Origin: Ptychodera flava
Lineage: Eukaryota; Hemichordata; Enteropneusta; Ptychoderidae
Length of the DNA stretch: 64,000 nucleotides
Direction: 5' to 3'
Assembly (NCBI RefSeq): GCF_041260155.1
Contig: NC_091938.1
Location: 21,543,632-21,607,631 of the forward strand
Shown: positions 46,801-58,985 of the stretch, piece after piece
Position numbering within the stretch: position 1 is the stretch's first letter
How the letters are laid out: the number at the start of each line of letters is the position of its first letter
Notes under the pieces: generated by a model
Told to the model about the DNA's origin: nothing
The model's input: only the letters and a program-made list of their open reading frames with translations
Database searches by the model: none
Translations under genes and position numbers: made by a program

Positions 46801-48221
46801 TTCAGAACTCAGAAATCCTGGAGAAGCTGGAGTCTACAAAGTTGGCACACCTCCAGCCAGAACAACAACAACAGGTGAAAGAACTGCTCCACGAATATAA
46901 ACACCTGTTTCAAGATGTTCCAACGAGGACAAACGTCATCTATCACGACGTTGATGTTGGGGACAGTAAGCCTGTAAAACAACATCCATACAGACTGAAT
47001 CCAACAAAAGCAAAATATCTCCAGGAAGAAGTCAAATACCTGCTGGACAATGACTTTATTGAACCCAGTAAAAGTAACTGGAGTTCGCCGTGCATACTTG
47101 TTCCCAAATCAGACCACAGTTATCGTATGTGCACGGACTTTAGGAAGGTCAACACTTTAACAAAGACAGACACTTTCCCAATCCCGAGGATTGATGACTG
47201 CATCGACCGAGTGGGAAAAGCCAAGTATGTGACGAAATTTGACCTACTGAAGGGATTTGGCAAGTCCCTCTGACGGATCGTGCTCGTGAAATATCCGCCT
47301 TTGTTACACCAGACGGATTGTTCCAGTACAAGGTGATGCCATTTGGAATGAAGAACTCTCCGGCAACGTTCCAACGGATGATCAACGACGTCATATCCGG
47401 GCTAGACGGGTGTGCAGCTTACGTTGACGACGTCATTCTGTATGGTGACACCTGGGAGGAACACATCAAGCTCATGCGGAAGTTCTTTGAGAGACTGAGC
47501 AAAGCAATGTTGACTGTCAACCTTGCCAAATCTGAGTTTGGTTGGGCTAGGGTAACTTACCTCGGACATACTGTAGGACAGGGTGAGGTAAAACCTGTTG
47601 ATGCCAAAATCAGTGCCATTTCAAGTTTTCCCATACCAAACTGCAAACGACAACTGATGCGCTTTCTCGGTATGGCTGGTTACTACAGAAAATTCTGTCC
47701 AAATTTCTCCACAATTACTGAGCCTTTGACTAACTTACTTAAAAAGAAAGTAAAGTTTGTTTGGTCAGAGCAATGCCAACAGGCATTTGATACACTTAAA
47801 GCCATACTGCAAAGTGCCCCAGTGTTGTCTGCACCAGATTTCACTTTGCCATTCAAATTAGCTGTAGATGCTAGTGATACGGCTGCTGGTGCTGTTTTAT
47901 TGCAAGAGGATAGTCATGGTATAGATCATCCTGTTTGCTATTTTTCACGCAAATTTAACAAATCCCAGAGAAACTACTCTACAATTGAAAAGAGTGTTTA
48001 TCTTTGATATTAGCTTTACAGCATTTTGAAGTTTATGTTACTTCTTCAAATCAGCCAATAGTGGTTTATATGATCACAACCCTCTTGTTTTTCTGCAGAA
48101 ATTTAAAGGCAAAAATCAGAGATTGCTAAGATGGAGTTTAATGTTACAGGAGTTTAATCTTGACATTAGACATATCAAAGGCAGAGACAATTTAATTGCA
48201 GACTGTCTCTCTCGTATTTAG
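46801..48221 (+). pseudogene. Reverse transcriptase and RNase H, frameshifted
   Basis: DNA synthesis from element RNA. The N-terminal part shares the integrase frame (LLDNDFIEPSKSNWSSP, then MCTDFRKVN) up to FDLLKGF, where a one-base loss near 47256 brings a stop at 47271. The next frame (to 48007) has MPFGMKNSPATFQ, the catalytic YVDD (AAYVDDVILYGDT) and FLGMAGYYRKF, then the first RNase H Asp (LAVDASDTAAGAVLL). A further one-base loss near 47992 and another near 48071 break RNase H; its end (DIRHIKGRDNLIADCLSR) is readable up to the stop at 48219-48221. Lying downstream of integrase is the diagnostic oddity. Confidence 0.88.
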
Positions 48222-48293
48222 AACTTATTGTTGTTCACACTTTTAAGATTACATTTGTAAAAGAAAGATTTTTCTTTGAAAAATTTGCTTTTT

Positions 48294-48305
48294 GAAGACG
48301 GGGTG
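48294..48305 (+). other. Polypurine tract
   Basis: GAAGACGGGGTG directly before the 3' LTR, the expected plus-strand primer site. Confidence 0.65.
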
Positions 48306-48878
48306 TGTTATGTAGGTCATTTCCCCCACACTCATCATGACCTGAGTTCAATTAGTCTAGAACATTCTCAAGGTCACTGCCCTTGATGACCTCACAACCT
48401 TGAATTCAATTAGTCATGTTTGGAATGTTCTGGAAAGTTGATTAGTTGTGTAAGGGAGATAATTTTAGAACAGTAATTAGCATGTCAATAAAAGTTCTAG
48501 ATTGTTCTTATATGCCTTTATAAAAGGGACGTGCACAGCTTCCAGTCAGACTTTTGGGATCATGTCTCTTGTGTGTTACTATAAACTCCAGCAGTAGTCA
48601 TTCTCAAGACTTTTCAAGACCTTCACTGTCAACGCTGGATTTATACTGTGGACTTTGTGTAGCTTCAAGCCTGCAAACCAAAGGACTGTTCATTCATCCG
48701 ACTGACTGTTACAACTCTGAGACTGGAGCTTTGCCGTCCCAGCTGAGATAAGTAGTCTGTACACTTTAAAGCTTGTATTCTATCCCTAACTTAGCAATTA
48801 GTTTTATTTTCGTAATAAATTTTGTGTAAACGGAAACTGCTGAGTTCACCCTTTTGTTCGTTTTCTCTGCACGTAACA
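48306..48878 (+). repeat. 3' LTR
   Basis: Same length and ends as the 5' LTR, with about two base differences over 573, no indels seen. Followed by ATAC, the target duplication. Confidence 0.95.
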
Positions 48879-48882
48879 ATAC

Positions 48883-50317
48883 ACACTGTTTTAAATGTGC
48901 CACTCCTAGGCCCTGGGATCGATTTCCATACCTTTAAGGTGAAGTACTACGAATTACGTCAAAATTAAGTTGTGGTGTCATTTTCTTGAAACTTTGCACA
49001 AATATTCTTGGAAGTTTTGCAAGTGCAAAAATGAAATTAAAAATGGGGGTCACCAAGCTCGTTTCCATGGAAACGGACGTTAAAATGGCGTCGTTAGAAA
49101 TAATAAAAATGATATAATTCACTTAAACTAAAAAAAAGCAATTATAAACGCTTAGCAAATGAGTTATTTTAATAAATACCAAGACTTAAGATCCATATCT
49201 ATCGAATGTATAGTTTTCATGATGTTTGTGAAGAAATTTTAACATAAGTATCGATTACAAAATGACGATATCGAAATTGTATCTCTACATAATTTTCGAA
49301 CTTTGTTCCTGTCGCTTTGAATGGTGTCATTTTGACCAAACTTGGCGAATAAACTCCTGACATAATACCATTTAGTTTACACTTTTAATAAAAGGGTGTC
49401 ACCACGCTCCTTTTAACAATATCTCCAGGTGAATGGGTAATTTGCGCCATATAAATGGGAGAGAAATGTAATTTTTCGCTCATATTGAATAAAAAACAGC
49501 TTCCTAGGGGGTCAAAATATGACCAGGTTATGGGCCACATGTATTTCTAAGACACTGGGTCAAAAAATTAGGTAAAAGCGCAATTTCAACAATGACAGGT
49601 GATGTTAAATATATGCGCTACAAATAACCCATTTGCGGCAGGCTGGAGTTAAATCTGCGCAGAAACGTTCTAAAGCGTGTGCGCGTCCGAATTCGTCGCC
49701 CTTTACCTTAACGGCCCTGATACGGCTGCGAGAGCCCTTACGCCGTACGACCAAGGGCCGCAACAGCCGTATCAGGGTCGTAAAGGTTTTATCATATACC
49801 TTATAGAATGATAAATATGTAGTTTACATAATATTCAACATTGTTTAGGAGATAAAAATGTGTGCGATATCAAATATTTATCGCCTTTTGTGTCAGTTTT
49901 TCATGAATACGATGGCCGCTTCCCGTCGCGGATTGACATACATAATGACGTCATTTGTTTACCTGCAGAATTCTAGAACGCGCAAAGCAACATCCGTACT
50001 ATTACTTGACCAACAGAGATCCAGGCTGAAATTGAGGTGTAGGAAGGACAAAAGCGTGGTGTCAGTTTCTTGTAATTTATACTGAACAGGCACGCATTTG
50101 GTATACAAGATTTCACTAGAATTTAGAAATAATAGCCGATGTTACCGGCGCGCCTCCACTGTCGCCACGCGCAACTACGATCTGAGCGAGCAGACGTTTT
50201 CCTAATCTCGCGCTGGCTTTGTGTACGAATGGAACGTTTGCGGATAGCAACGCGCGTAGTAACCAGAATCGAGATAGTTCAGAAATGCATGCGATTGTCC
50301 ATATTTGGGCCGAGGCG
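48883..50317. other. Noncoding stretch with a hairpin
   Basis: No gene recognised. Contains a perfect X-box-like palindrome GTTTCCATGGAAAC at 49061 next to AAAATGGCGTC, and an inverted repeat at 49711-49785: ACGGCCCTGATACGGCTG on the left and CAGCCGTATCAGGGTCGT on the right. The frames at 49858 and 50139 have no domain. Confidence 0.4.
49711..49785. repeat. Imperfect hairpin, ~30-bp arms
   Basis: The arms ACGGCCCTGATACGGCTG and CAGCCGTATCAGGGTCGT extend inward to AGCCCTT and AAGGGCC around a 13-base centre. A short relic (ACGGCCCTGATAC) is also seen at 39449. Probably a MITE end or remnant. Confidence 0.7.
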
Positions 50318-51153
50318 TGATACGTATGTACGGCGCTTATCTGACAAAACGTGCTTATCTGACAAAAATAACTAATTACTGCTTGTAGCCTTACTTATTT
50401 GTGGAAAGTAACCCCTCACACAATACTTCGTCTGTTAAAACACACAAATGAAATTTTAATTACAGAAGTCTAAAATCACAAACATCACAAAATAGGCATA
50501 AAATAGTTAAAAAATACAGTAAATTTCATTGATTGTGTAAAATTGCCGTGCACCTCAATTAATCATTGTGTATACATCGATCAACACATAGAGGCTGTCT
50601 TGAGGGGTAGAGGAGAGGGCACGGGGTCACATGAGGTCGTTCGCTCTCACGGTGGCGGGAGTATCAAAACCATTAACCACCCACATCACAATGCGGCAAT
50701 GGCAAGCAGAGTACTTTTGTTTTTGTTTTTCATCACCTTCCTCGACCGCTAATTTTGCCATTTAAGTACATAAATTATATTCAATAAACATACAAGTGGA
50801 TGATAAGAAAAGCACCTACATGTTGCTACACGGAGTTATCTCCATGGGCTCGTACAGTACTTTGTACAGTGAGCGAGCGCGAGCCCGGCCGATGGAAGAA
50901 CCACCACAATAAAAAAACTACATGTCAACAATTTGAGAGTAGTTTACAGAAACAATAATCCTCCGTATAGAAGAATTCGTATTAACGTTAAATTGGCACA
51001 CTCCGTGTACACAACATCGTACGAAGCGACGACATGTACCGCGCGCATGAAGTGCGCTGGCTATAGTGACTCCCCAGGGTATTGCTAAAAAGAGTTTTGT
51101 CAGATAAGCACGTTTTGTCAGATAAGCGCCGTACATATGTAAAAAATGCACTG
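50318..51153. mobile_element. Terminal-inverted-repeat element with doubled end motif
   Basis: The left end has TATGTACGGC, then GCTTATCTGACAAAACG twice in tandem; the right end is the complement (CGTTTTGTCAGATAAGC twice, then GCCGTACATA). Between them is ~740 bp of noncoding DNA. A target duplication is not obvious. Reading frames over the ends arise from the repeat. Confidence 0.8.
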
Positions 51154-51639
51154 ATCTGAGGGCGCTTCCTCACATAGCTTTACACAGGCATATAAATGTA
51201 GGTATATGATAATTTGTTTTAGAACATCTTGATGTGGATCAGGGTGAAAATTTGGTCACTCCTCACATAAGCACGGTCCCAGCTTATCCGAAACGAAGCA
51301 AATACTTTTGTAACAAAAACTTTTCGATATTGAGGTGGGAGCCTCAAGGCTTTTTCGCATTTTTATACGAGATAATTCATTTCCTTTAAAGCTGTTGCGT
51401 TCCCTTTTGGCGTCCAAATCCGATTGAACTCCTGGGGAATCCGCGTTGCTAGGCGACTGTGCGCGACTGTGATCATCGTGTCACACTAACTATAGGGCAT
51501 CTATGGAAGTGTACCCTGAGTCTTAAAACAGGTAAACCAAAGACACAAACAAAATCACTATCCCAAAATCATTGTTTCGAAAGAAAAAAACATAAAAACA
51601 AAAGACTCACCAATAGTAAAATATCATAAATTTAATCTT
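51154..51639. other. Noncoding stretch, nothing recognised
   Basis: No domain, repeat or splice pair noticed. Confidence 0.35.
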
Positions 51640-51990
51640 AAAGATCCATTAGCTGTAACTTTTGGTCATTTTTTCATTTTGTTTTTTCTGTGTATCATCT
51701 GCAGTTTCTGGTTTGAATCCCTGAACCATGGAGAAATTCCTAATATTTAGCTCATAAATATACCCTATATGAGTATAATCTGCATTGTAATTGTTTAAAT
51801 TTTGTATTCAGGTCCGGACTAGAATACATTTATCAACAATAACAATGGTCATTTCACATACACAGGCTGTGTTGGCAAGCAAGACACCGGGCATTGGTCA
51901 TGATGATTTGATTATAGTAAAATTCTGTAGTTGATACATTGAAACAGAGTAGAGAAAATTTAGTCAAAAGTTACAGCTGATGACTGAAAT
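51640..51990. repeat. Dispersed repeat, copy 1
   Basis: Shares with 61985-62290 the order CATTAGCTGTA or CATAAGCTGTA, GAGTATAATCTGCATTGT-like text, ATTCAGGTCCGGACTAGAAT and the CAATAA...ATACACAGGCTGTGTTG region. The ends CTGTAACTTTTGGTCA and its complement near 51965 form an inverted pair, as in the nested MITE at 35069-35595. Confidence 0.7.
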
Positions 51991-54249
51991 ATGCTGAGTT
52001 GGATTAGCTTCAAACATGGAGGGGAGGAGAAAAAATTGCGACCAAAAAGCCAACCTGCTTAAAGTTTCAAAATGGCGTCGCGAAAACCTCAACAGCATTC
52101 CGAAATATCGAAAGAATTAATTTTAATTAATAGTCGCGCCAGCGGCTTACTGACTACGCATGCGCAGATTCATAATATACCATGCGAGTAACCGGAAGTG
52201 TACCCTACTTTCATGGGCCCCGCGATGTTTTTTTTTTTGAGTACTCGTAAATAAACAAATATGAAACGTGCAAATTATTATTTTATAACATGCCATTTAT
52301 AAAATTTATATTTTTTATTAGCCTGTAAGTGTTATTATCCACCTTGTCGCTGGTACAAAAGACCGTTAATATCACGCATAAAAAAATAGAAAAAGGGAGA
52401 AAACTGTCATGCAGGGATTGAATTTTAGAAAGCGCCCCCTGTGTCAATAACTAGATTCAAAAATTGTCAGTTTTTAGACGAAACGCTATAGTTTTCAACT
52501 TGCAAGTGGAAGGTGGGCAGTGAGGTTACCATTGCAATGATAATGATGGCATAATACGTCCCTTGTTTAAGACCATAGGCTGTTATCATGGTAAAAATTG
52601 CAAATTTTTGTCCAACACTTTTACACAATACAGAAAATCTATACCTGCACTGCTGCAGGTTTTGACGTCGTGTAAGCTTACGTACGTGAACTGCTTTCAT
52701 CAGAGGGAAACTGTGCATAGTTGTCATACAAACGTATATAACAAATCATTCTATTTTATCATGCAATGATCAATACAAATAACATTATTATTATTACCAA
52801 TCTTAACCCCTGGCGCGACACCAAGGGCTGAGCCCTATATAATATTATTAGAATAAAAATCAAGTCTAGAAAGTAGCTTTTAGGAAGGTATACACCTCGC
52901 AAGTCATACTGTATACAACACTTTACCAGTTGATTGGCAATTTTCGTTGTTCAAAAACCGCATGGCCGATCGATAGTGGCCGCCATCTTGATTTTAAACA
53001 ACATAAACATTGTCGAAAACGCGGGCGTTTTCTAACACAGGACAGAGTAAAGTAACAAAAAATGGATATTACCAATTTTCATAACCACATGGCTGATTGA
53101 TTACGCAAAAATCATTTCGATTTCTGTTTATTTCTGCAAATGAGAGGGGAGGACGTTTCGTACCACAAACTGCCTTTTCCTACATAGCACTGTCAAATTT
53201 GATGGGTGAAAATTCGACGGAAAAACACGGAAAATCGTAGACGAAAATCTAAGAAGAAAACACTCTCCATAAAAACAGTTACTTAGTTTTATCAGAAATC
53301 CTGACTATGGCAACAAAGTTAACAGAGGTGCGAAGAATATGACAATAAATAAAAATAGTCCGCCCCGCAAGATGTCGCCAAATGCTACTGACGGCGTCAC
53401 CAAGTGAGCGTTTACATTTGCAACGCCTTTAGAACATACTGTAGATATGAGCGCACGTGTCGCGTGTTCAGACCGGTAGGTGGAGAATCTGTGTCCTAAA
53501 GTTATTATATGGGCAACAGTTTACATATTACATTCACTTATTCAGGACTCTCACAGTACAACACTAGCACGTTCGAATATCATATGTGTATTCAGTTTAT
53601 AGCATTCTAAAATAATTAACAACAAAATGTATATATTACGTAATATCTTCACTGCTCTTAACTTAATTTAAACATTCAACCGCCGTTTATCGATGCTATG
53701 TCTACTTTAACTGGTGGTTAACAGCCAGATGTCTTGATTTTTAACGTTGCTCAATGGGGTGTAAAATGCCATTCTTTTATGAATGGTTACCTCCGCAACG
53801 AGACAAATGCACCATTTGATTTTTTTGCTTTACCATTGATCATAATTCCATTCGTTAATTTTGATGTACAAACTGACAGTTTTGCGAAACAAATCCCAAT
53901 ACAGGTTAGATTTATATGCCTTACGGTATATCCGTTTCTATAAAAATGTTTGCCTAATGCACTTACAAATTTCGAAATATTAATGAAACATTTGATGTAA
54001 TGGTTTTTCAGAGAGGTAGGGAGCTTCCAAAAGTATAAGCACTATATTTAAAGGGACAAAGTCGGCAATTTTTCATGAATTTTGTTTAATACGAGATACT
54101 TATATTGTTTGACATGTTGAAAGACACTGAAAGGGTGACCATGCATATATTTTTGGCCCAGGGTTTAAACACGATAAATGAAACCATCGCAAAATTATTA
54201 ATGCTCATGACCATGGTATCATTAATTGGTCAAAAACCGGGGTCGAATG
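51991..54249. other. Noncoding stretch, no gene recognised
   Basis: AT-rich. A plus-strand frame at 53734-53943 ends in CAGGTTAGAT, a weak splice donor, and has no known domain. GTGGCCGCCATCTTG near 52977 and AAAATGGCGTCGCG near 52070 are YY1-like words. Confidence 0.35.
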
Positions 54250-56361
54250 CTAAAATGCGGCTAGTACAAGTATGGTAGGATAAACTACTGACTTCAACAC
54301 ATCGATCCATTTTGCTTGCTGATTGTATACTATCTTTACCAGGTCTTTCACGTCCCCCTGTAAATTCCTGCAATAGTCACTGCATTCACTAGCTTCACAT
54401 TTGCCCGTGGCCGCTTTCTGAAACGATCGAAATTCTTCGAGGTCAGCTTCGAAGTCGCCGTCGTAGTTCTTCACTTTTTCCCAGAATGTCCTGTTGAAAT
54501 AGTCATAAAGCCTTATGTCTGCATGGGACACTTTTGTAATGATATCTCGCATTGCGTCAGTGGTCGGTGGTTGATAATATTCATGCACCTTGCATGAGCG
54601 ATAGACAATATCGTCAAAGTCCCAGCACATTAGCTTTTTCAGTAAAACGAGCGACTCGTCCATGTCTTCCATCATCATCACCAAATCGATCTCATCGTCG
54701 AACTGTCTGAAGTCTTCAAAAGCAGACGATGTGTTCTCGGTGATTTTGAGACCAAACCGAAAATGAAAACAATTTGTTTCTTTTCGCAGTTGTTCGTCCT
54801 TCATCGCTGTTTTCTCAATCTCTTTGAGGTGAATCGCAAAAGGGTCGGGTGACATCGACAGGTTCAGAATTCGCCTGCTGTAGTAAAATTTGGATTTGAG
54901 ATGTGTGAACGGAGATCGAATAATTGTCGTGTATTTGGCATCGTGGACGGTGCTGTCCAATTCAGCTCGGTCATAAGTCTGGATATGTTGACACAAATAA
55001 TTATACCCTTGGAAATCACTGCAGTTGTAATACAAGATATCCAGTCTGCCTTTTTCTTTATCCATTTTTAATAATAACGAAGCCTTTTGTCTGTCTTGGT
55101 TTCAGAGCAGCCACTAGGTTGTTTTTCATGCCATACCGCAAGAAGAGGGAGGAAACTGTACTCCCGCCAGTCTTTTCAGGTTTGATGAAAACAAAGTTAT
55201 TCACTGGTCGGCGACTGTATGGCTTCTTCCTATCATTGTATCGTAGGACGTCTACTCCCACTTGTTGTTCCCTGTTTAAGTCTCCACTTTTTATGACTGC
55301 ATAACTGCGGACAAACAGTAAATACCTAATATAGAAACATTACCAGTAATAGGGAAGACAGGTATTGCTAAACTAAATTTCCATTATCCTGCAATTTCCA
55401 TTATCCTGCAATGTTGAATAGCAAGGTTTCTCCATCTTAACAGCCGATAAGCATATATATTTATGAACAGATTTAATATTGAAGCCCACTTATCAGAAAG
55501 ATCAATTTATATAGATCAGAAGATTTTGTGAAATTGCACCAATGTTCTTTTGGCGGCGCTAGACCTTTTTAAGGATATTGAGAAAGCCATGAAATAGCCA
55601 TTTGTGCTCGAATATTGAACTGATTAATCATGGAAATCTAGTATAACTTGGTATATGAACAGACAAAACTGAACGAAATCGTGTAATTATGACAAAAATG
55701 AAATTAAAACTAAACGACATACATGGAGAAATATGATTATCGGAGATCATTAAACCTGAAATTAGACATTTTGTCACCGATATGTTACTTGTTGCAAAGA
55801 TTTTTTTTTTAACATTGCAGAGGTTTTGCACTGAGCAGTGCGGATATTAATCTCAATTTACGAAACACAAAGAGTCCCAATTGCACTGACGGTTTAGGTA
55901 AAACCAACCGTGTACTATACTTAATTTTAGCCACATCATGTTTTATCGATGTAACCGCATGACACAACCCGATCTTATGACATTCATGACGGAAAAGCGT
56001 AGCAAGCCTCAAAACAGAATACCTGTGATAGTTTTTCGACAGTGATTCGCATAAAGTTACATGAAGATGATGGCGAACAAAATATTAATTTCACCTCTTT
56101 TCCTCGAAAACCTCTCTGGGATGTTAGGTTGTAATAAAAGTACAAACCGGAAACGAAGAACACAAGCCAAAGCAGGACATTGTAGTGACTGCATCCTGAG
56201 CAGACTGAAATACAAATGAAATGTAAATCTTTAGATCAAACTAACCAGCGGATATGGACTGACAAACAACTTAGTTATCTTCTATATTAAAGACATTTCA
56301 ATGCTTTTCATGCTAAATGAATGAAATTTAAGTAACAGATATAATTACTTTGTACTTGAAG

Positions 56362-56441
<80 letters not shown>

Positions 56442-56602
56442 TTTACGGGGACAAGCAAGCACTATATCGCGATTTCGTCAAATATCAATATCAAAGAATA
56501 CAACAAGATTAATTCGATCTTTTGCCTGAATGCCCCTAATGCCCCCGAATGCCTTGGCATTGAAAAATTCATTAACATACCGCTTAATAACTTCATGTTC
56601 AT
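54250..56602 (-). CDS. Galactose-3-O-sulfotransferase family gene, frameshifted
   Basis: Golgi enzyme that would move sulfate from PAPS to the 3-OH of galactose on glycans or glycolipids. Exon 1, 56602-56581: MNMKLLS, donor GTATGT. Exon 2, 56204-56095: signal anchor (NVLLWLVFFVSGLYFYY), acceptor TTTCAG, donor GTGAAA; phases match. Exon 3, 55304-54250, after GTCCGCAG: PAPS 5'-phosphosulfate motif FIKPEKTGGSTVSSLFLRYG, then, in another frame, DFQGYNYLC and the 3'-phosphate motif IIRSPFTHLKSKFYY, continuing to a stop. The switch is a one-base excess at an A run near 55065-55070, so as written the product stops after about 140 residues. Exon 2 ends in phase 0 while exon 3 needs phase 2: a short exon is missing or there is a second indel. 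Total ~395 codons is slightly short for the family. Confidence 0.85.
56364..56440. repeat. (TA)n microsatellite
   Basis: About 38 TA dinucleotides in intron 1 of the sulfotransferase gene. Confidence 0.98.
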
Positions 56603-58985
56603 GGCTCTGAGCTGTTTCTATTCGTTCAAGGCCCGCTCTCTCGTCCTCTTCTCTCTGCACAACATTGGCAGTGTAATGTTAACAAATCCCAAGATCAAAT
56701 GAAAATGAGGTAAAAAATTGACCGGTTTGCTATGAAAGCGTATACACGCCACATTTTGCAAGGAAAATATTTTTTTAAATCTCGCATTTTTTAATCTAGT
56801 AGGATTTTAACAAGCATTACAATTTCTGAATTACGAGGATTAAAATCTCGTAATTACGAGGATTAAATCTCGTAATTACGAGATTCTTTTCCTACCTAAT
56901 TGTCGGAAGATGCTTCCGTAGATTTCAGATACTAACACGCGCAAACGATGCGAAGAAAGGCTTTCCTTCACTGCTGGCATATTAAAAGGGTGTACAGAGA
57001 ATCCGCAGTTAGCGAGTTTACCACATGATGAACAGATTTCATACTACTGTAAAATGTCAGCAGACTTTTGTTATGAATGCAAATTGGAACAATTCTGAAA
57101 GAAGCTTATGTGATTTGCACAACTGTAGACGATTTTTCCCTAAGACTTGTTTTTGCCTGTCGCGGCTGCCTCTCGGTGAGCATAGAATCTGATTATTTGA
57201 TTATCTGGTGCTCTATGGTGTGCGACAGTCATATGACTAACACTTGTCCCCTTTTTATTGTTGCATGGCAACGAATGGCAATTAATGGGCAGGTAGAGAG
57301 TTAATCGATCGAAAAAGACATCGGTCGCACCCTGGCAGGTCAATCGTTTGTGTCCTAGCACAATTATAATAGTTAATATTTTAAGCCAGGCACAAATGGA
57401 GAACTTAACATGGCAAAAACGATAATAGAGCGACCGACAATTGCCAGGCATCAATCCATTTGCGGTAATTACGAATGGATTTACTGACAGCCATTCTCGA
57501 CAATGATGGAATTGACTGATGAGTAATAGAATGTAGTTTCATTAGAACCACGTTTGCGACCCGAGTTCAAAAAAGTATCCAATAGTCATTCCACGGTCAC
57601 TACTTTCGAACCAACTTTAACATTTCTTGAGAGCAAAATTCACGGTGCCGTCTGACTTGTGTCAATATGAGTCACAAGGTTTCACTACTTCGATGTTAGA
57701 CAAGGCCTAGTGGTTGAGACATCCATACAACTTAAAAAATACTCTCCATACACGCAAAATGCTTTTGATTCATAAAAGATGCTTGTTATATTATGTAGTC
57801 GCTGTATATTCAAAATTATATTATATCATGCTACCATGCGCCATTCTGATTGGACGAGAGCTCATTCCACCGATGCTAAAATACTGTTTTAGCACTGATA
57901 GCAGTGCTAAAACGGGCCCCTAAACCAGCATTTTCGAACATTGCCCGGTCGGTGCATTTGAACGTACCTATCTAAACCATACACCCTCGAGAAAGACCGA
58001 AACAGTCCACTTTGTTTCAAAGACCGAAGACCGAATTTTGATACACGGATAAAGTGTGGGTCTTTAACTCACCTTTTGGTGTAAATAAGTTGGGATCGAT
58101 GATGAAAGACATCTCTGAAGCAGCACGTTTGGGGTATGATGCACACAAATATTAGGGCGACAGCGCACCGTGCACTTTGCGGGAGTCGAGACGCGATATA
58201 TCCTAGTACCGCTCTTTAAAATGAAGATAGTATTCGTTCATACACAAATAAATTGACACTTCCTCACAGTAACGGTATTTCGGATATTATTTACCAAAGT
58301 TTGGGCTATAACAGATCGGGATGTCCTAACGACGTAGACCAAGAAGTTCAAAATAACAATGGGATGACTCCTGGCGACTGCGACGATATTTGACATCAAA
58401 TGCAACGAGCAGTGTCAGCGTCCAGCTCTCCCTGCATCGGGCAACACACTCAGAATTTGCACAACTGTTCATCACACTTGCAGTCATAGCAAGTCTGGAT
58501 TATTTTAAAACTGCTTGTTTTCTGGTACAATTATAACGTCCAAATTATCAATCAAAAATAGATCCTGTAACTTCACTGTGCCACCACTGAATGTCGCGAC
58601 GGTATGCGGTACAGAATTAGACAAAACTATTTTTAGTATGCCAAAAAAGCCAGGACTATTGTTCTTATGTAAACTTACGAAAAAAATTGTTACTCTTTTC
58701 TTTTGATTTGAACTCTTGACCCATTTTCTGTGTGAGTGCAGCAGGTATTTTTTGACAAGTATCGTTCGTGTTGCATGTGAATAAAATGCAATGTCGATAT
58801 GGACGTAATGCGTATTTATCGTAGGATACTGTGTGCCTGAACGGAATCCTTATAAAAATGCTCGGTCTCGGGCGCAGAATTTCCGACGTTCGATCTCTCA
58901 GACGTCCGTTTTCTGCATTTGGGGCTTAGAGTTATGAAAATACCCAAGTAAGACAACAAATACACTCAAGTTGATATGATATAAT
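56603..58985. other. Noncoding stretch with small palindromes
   Basis: The 5' flank of the sulfotransferase gene and beyond. Contains a short tandem palindrome at 56829-56884 (GGATTAAATCTCGTAATTAC) and a perfect hairpin at 57886-57913. No gene recognised; frames at 57077-57454 on both strands lack domains. Confidence 0.4.
57886..57913. repeat. Perfect 12-bp hairpin
   Basis: GTTTTAGCACTG, loop ATAG, CAGTGCTAAAAC. Could be a MITE end or a structural element; nothing shows which strand, if any, is transcribed. Confidence 0.85.

Larger units (their letters stand above)
42685..48878 (+). mobile_element. Full-length Gmr1-like Ty3/gypsy LTR retrotransposon
   Basis: Two 573-bp LTRs, a tRNA-Pro-type primer site, gag with a zinc knuckle, protease, integrase, then reverse transcriptase and RNase H, a polypurine tract, and ATAC duplicated on both sides (42681-42684, 48879-48882). 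Placing integrase before reverse transcriptase is the copia-like order that defines the Gmr1 group of Ty3/gypsy elements, known from deuterostomes. The LTRs differ at about two positions, so insertion is recent. The coding part has no scattered stop codons from substitution, but several one-base frameshifts (near 43455, 43773, 45266, 46003, 46070, 47256, 47992, 48071). As written it cannot make a full polyprotein. Whether these are real mutations or consensus errors is open. Confidence 0.92.

Noticed and set aside
55809..56012. Frame in the intron of the sulfotransferase gene
   Set aside because: No splice sites of the needed phase and no stem-like content.
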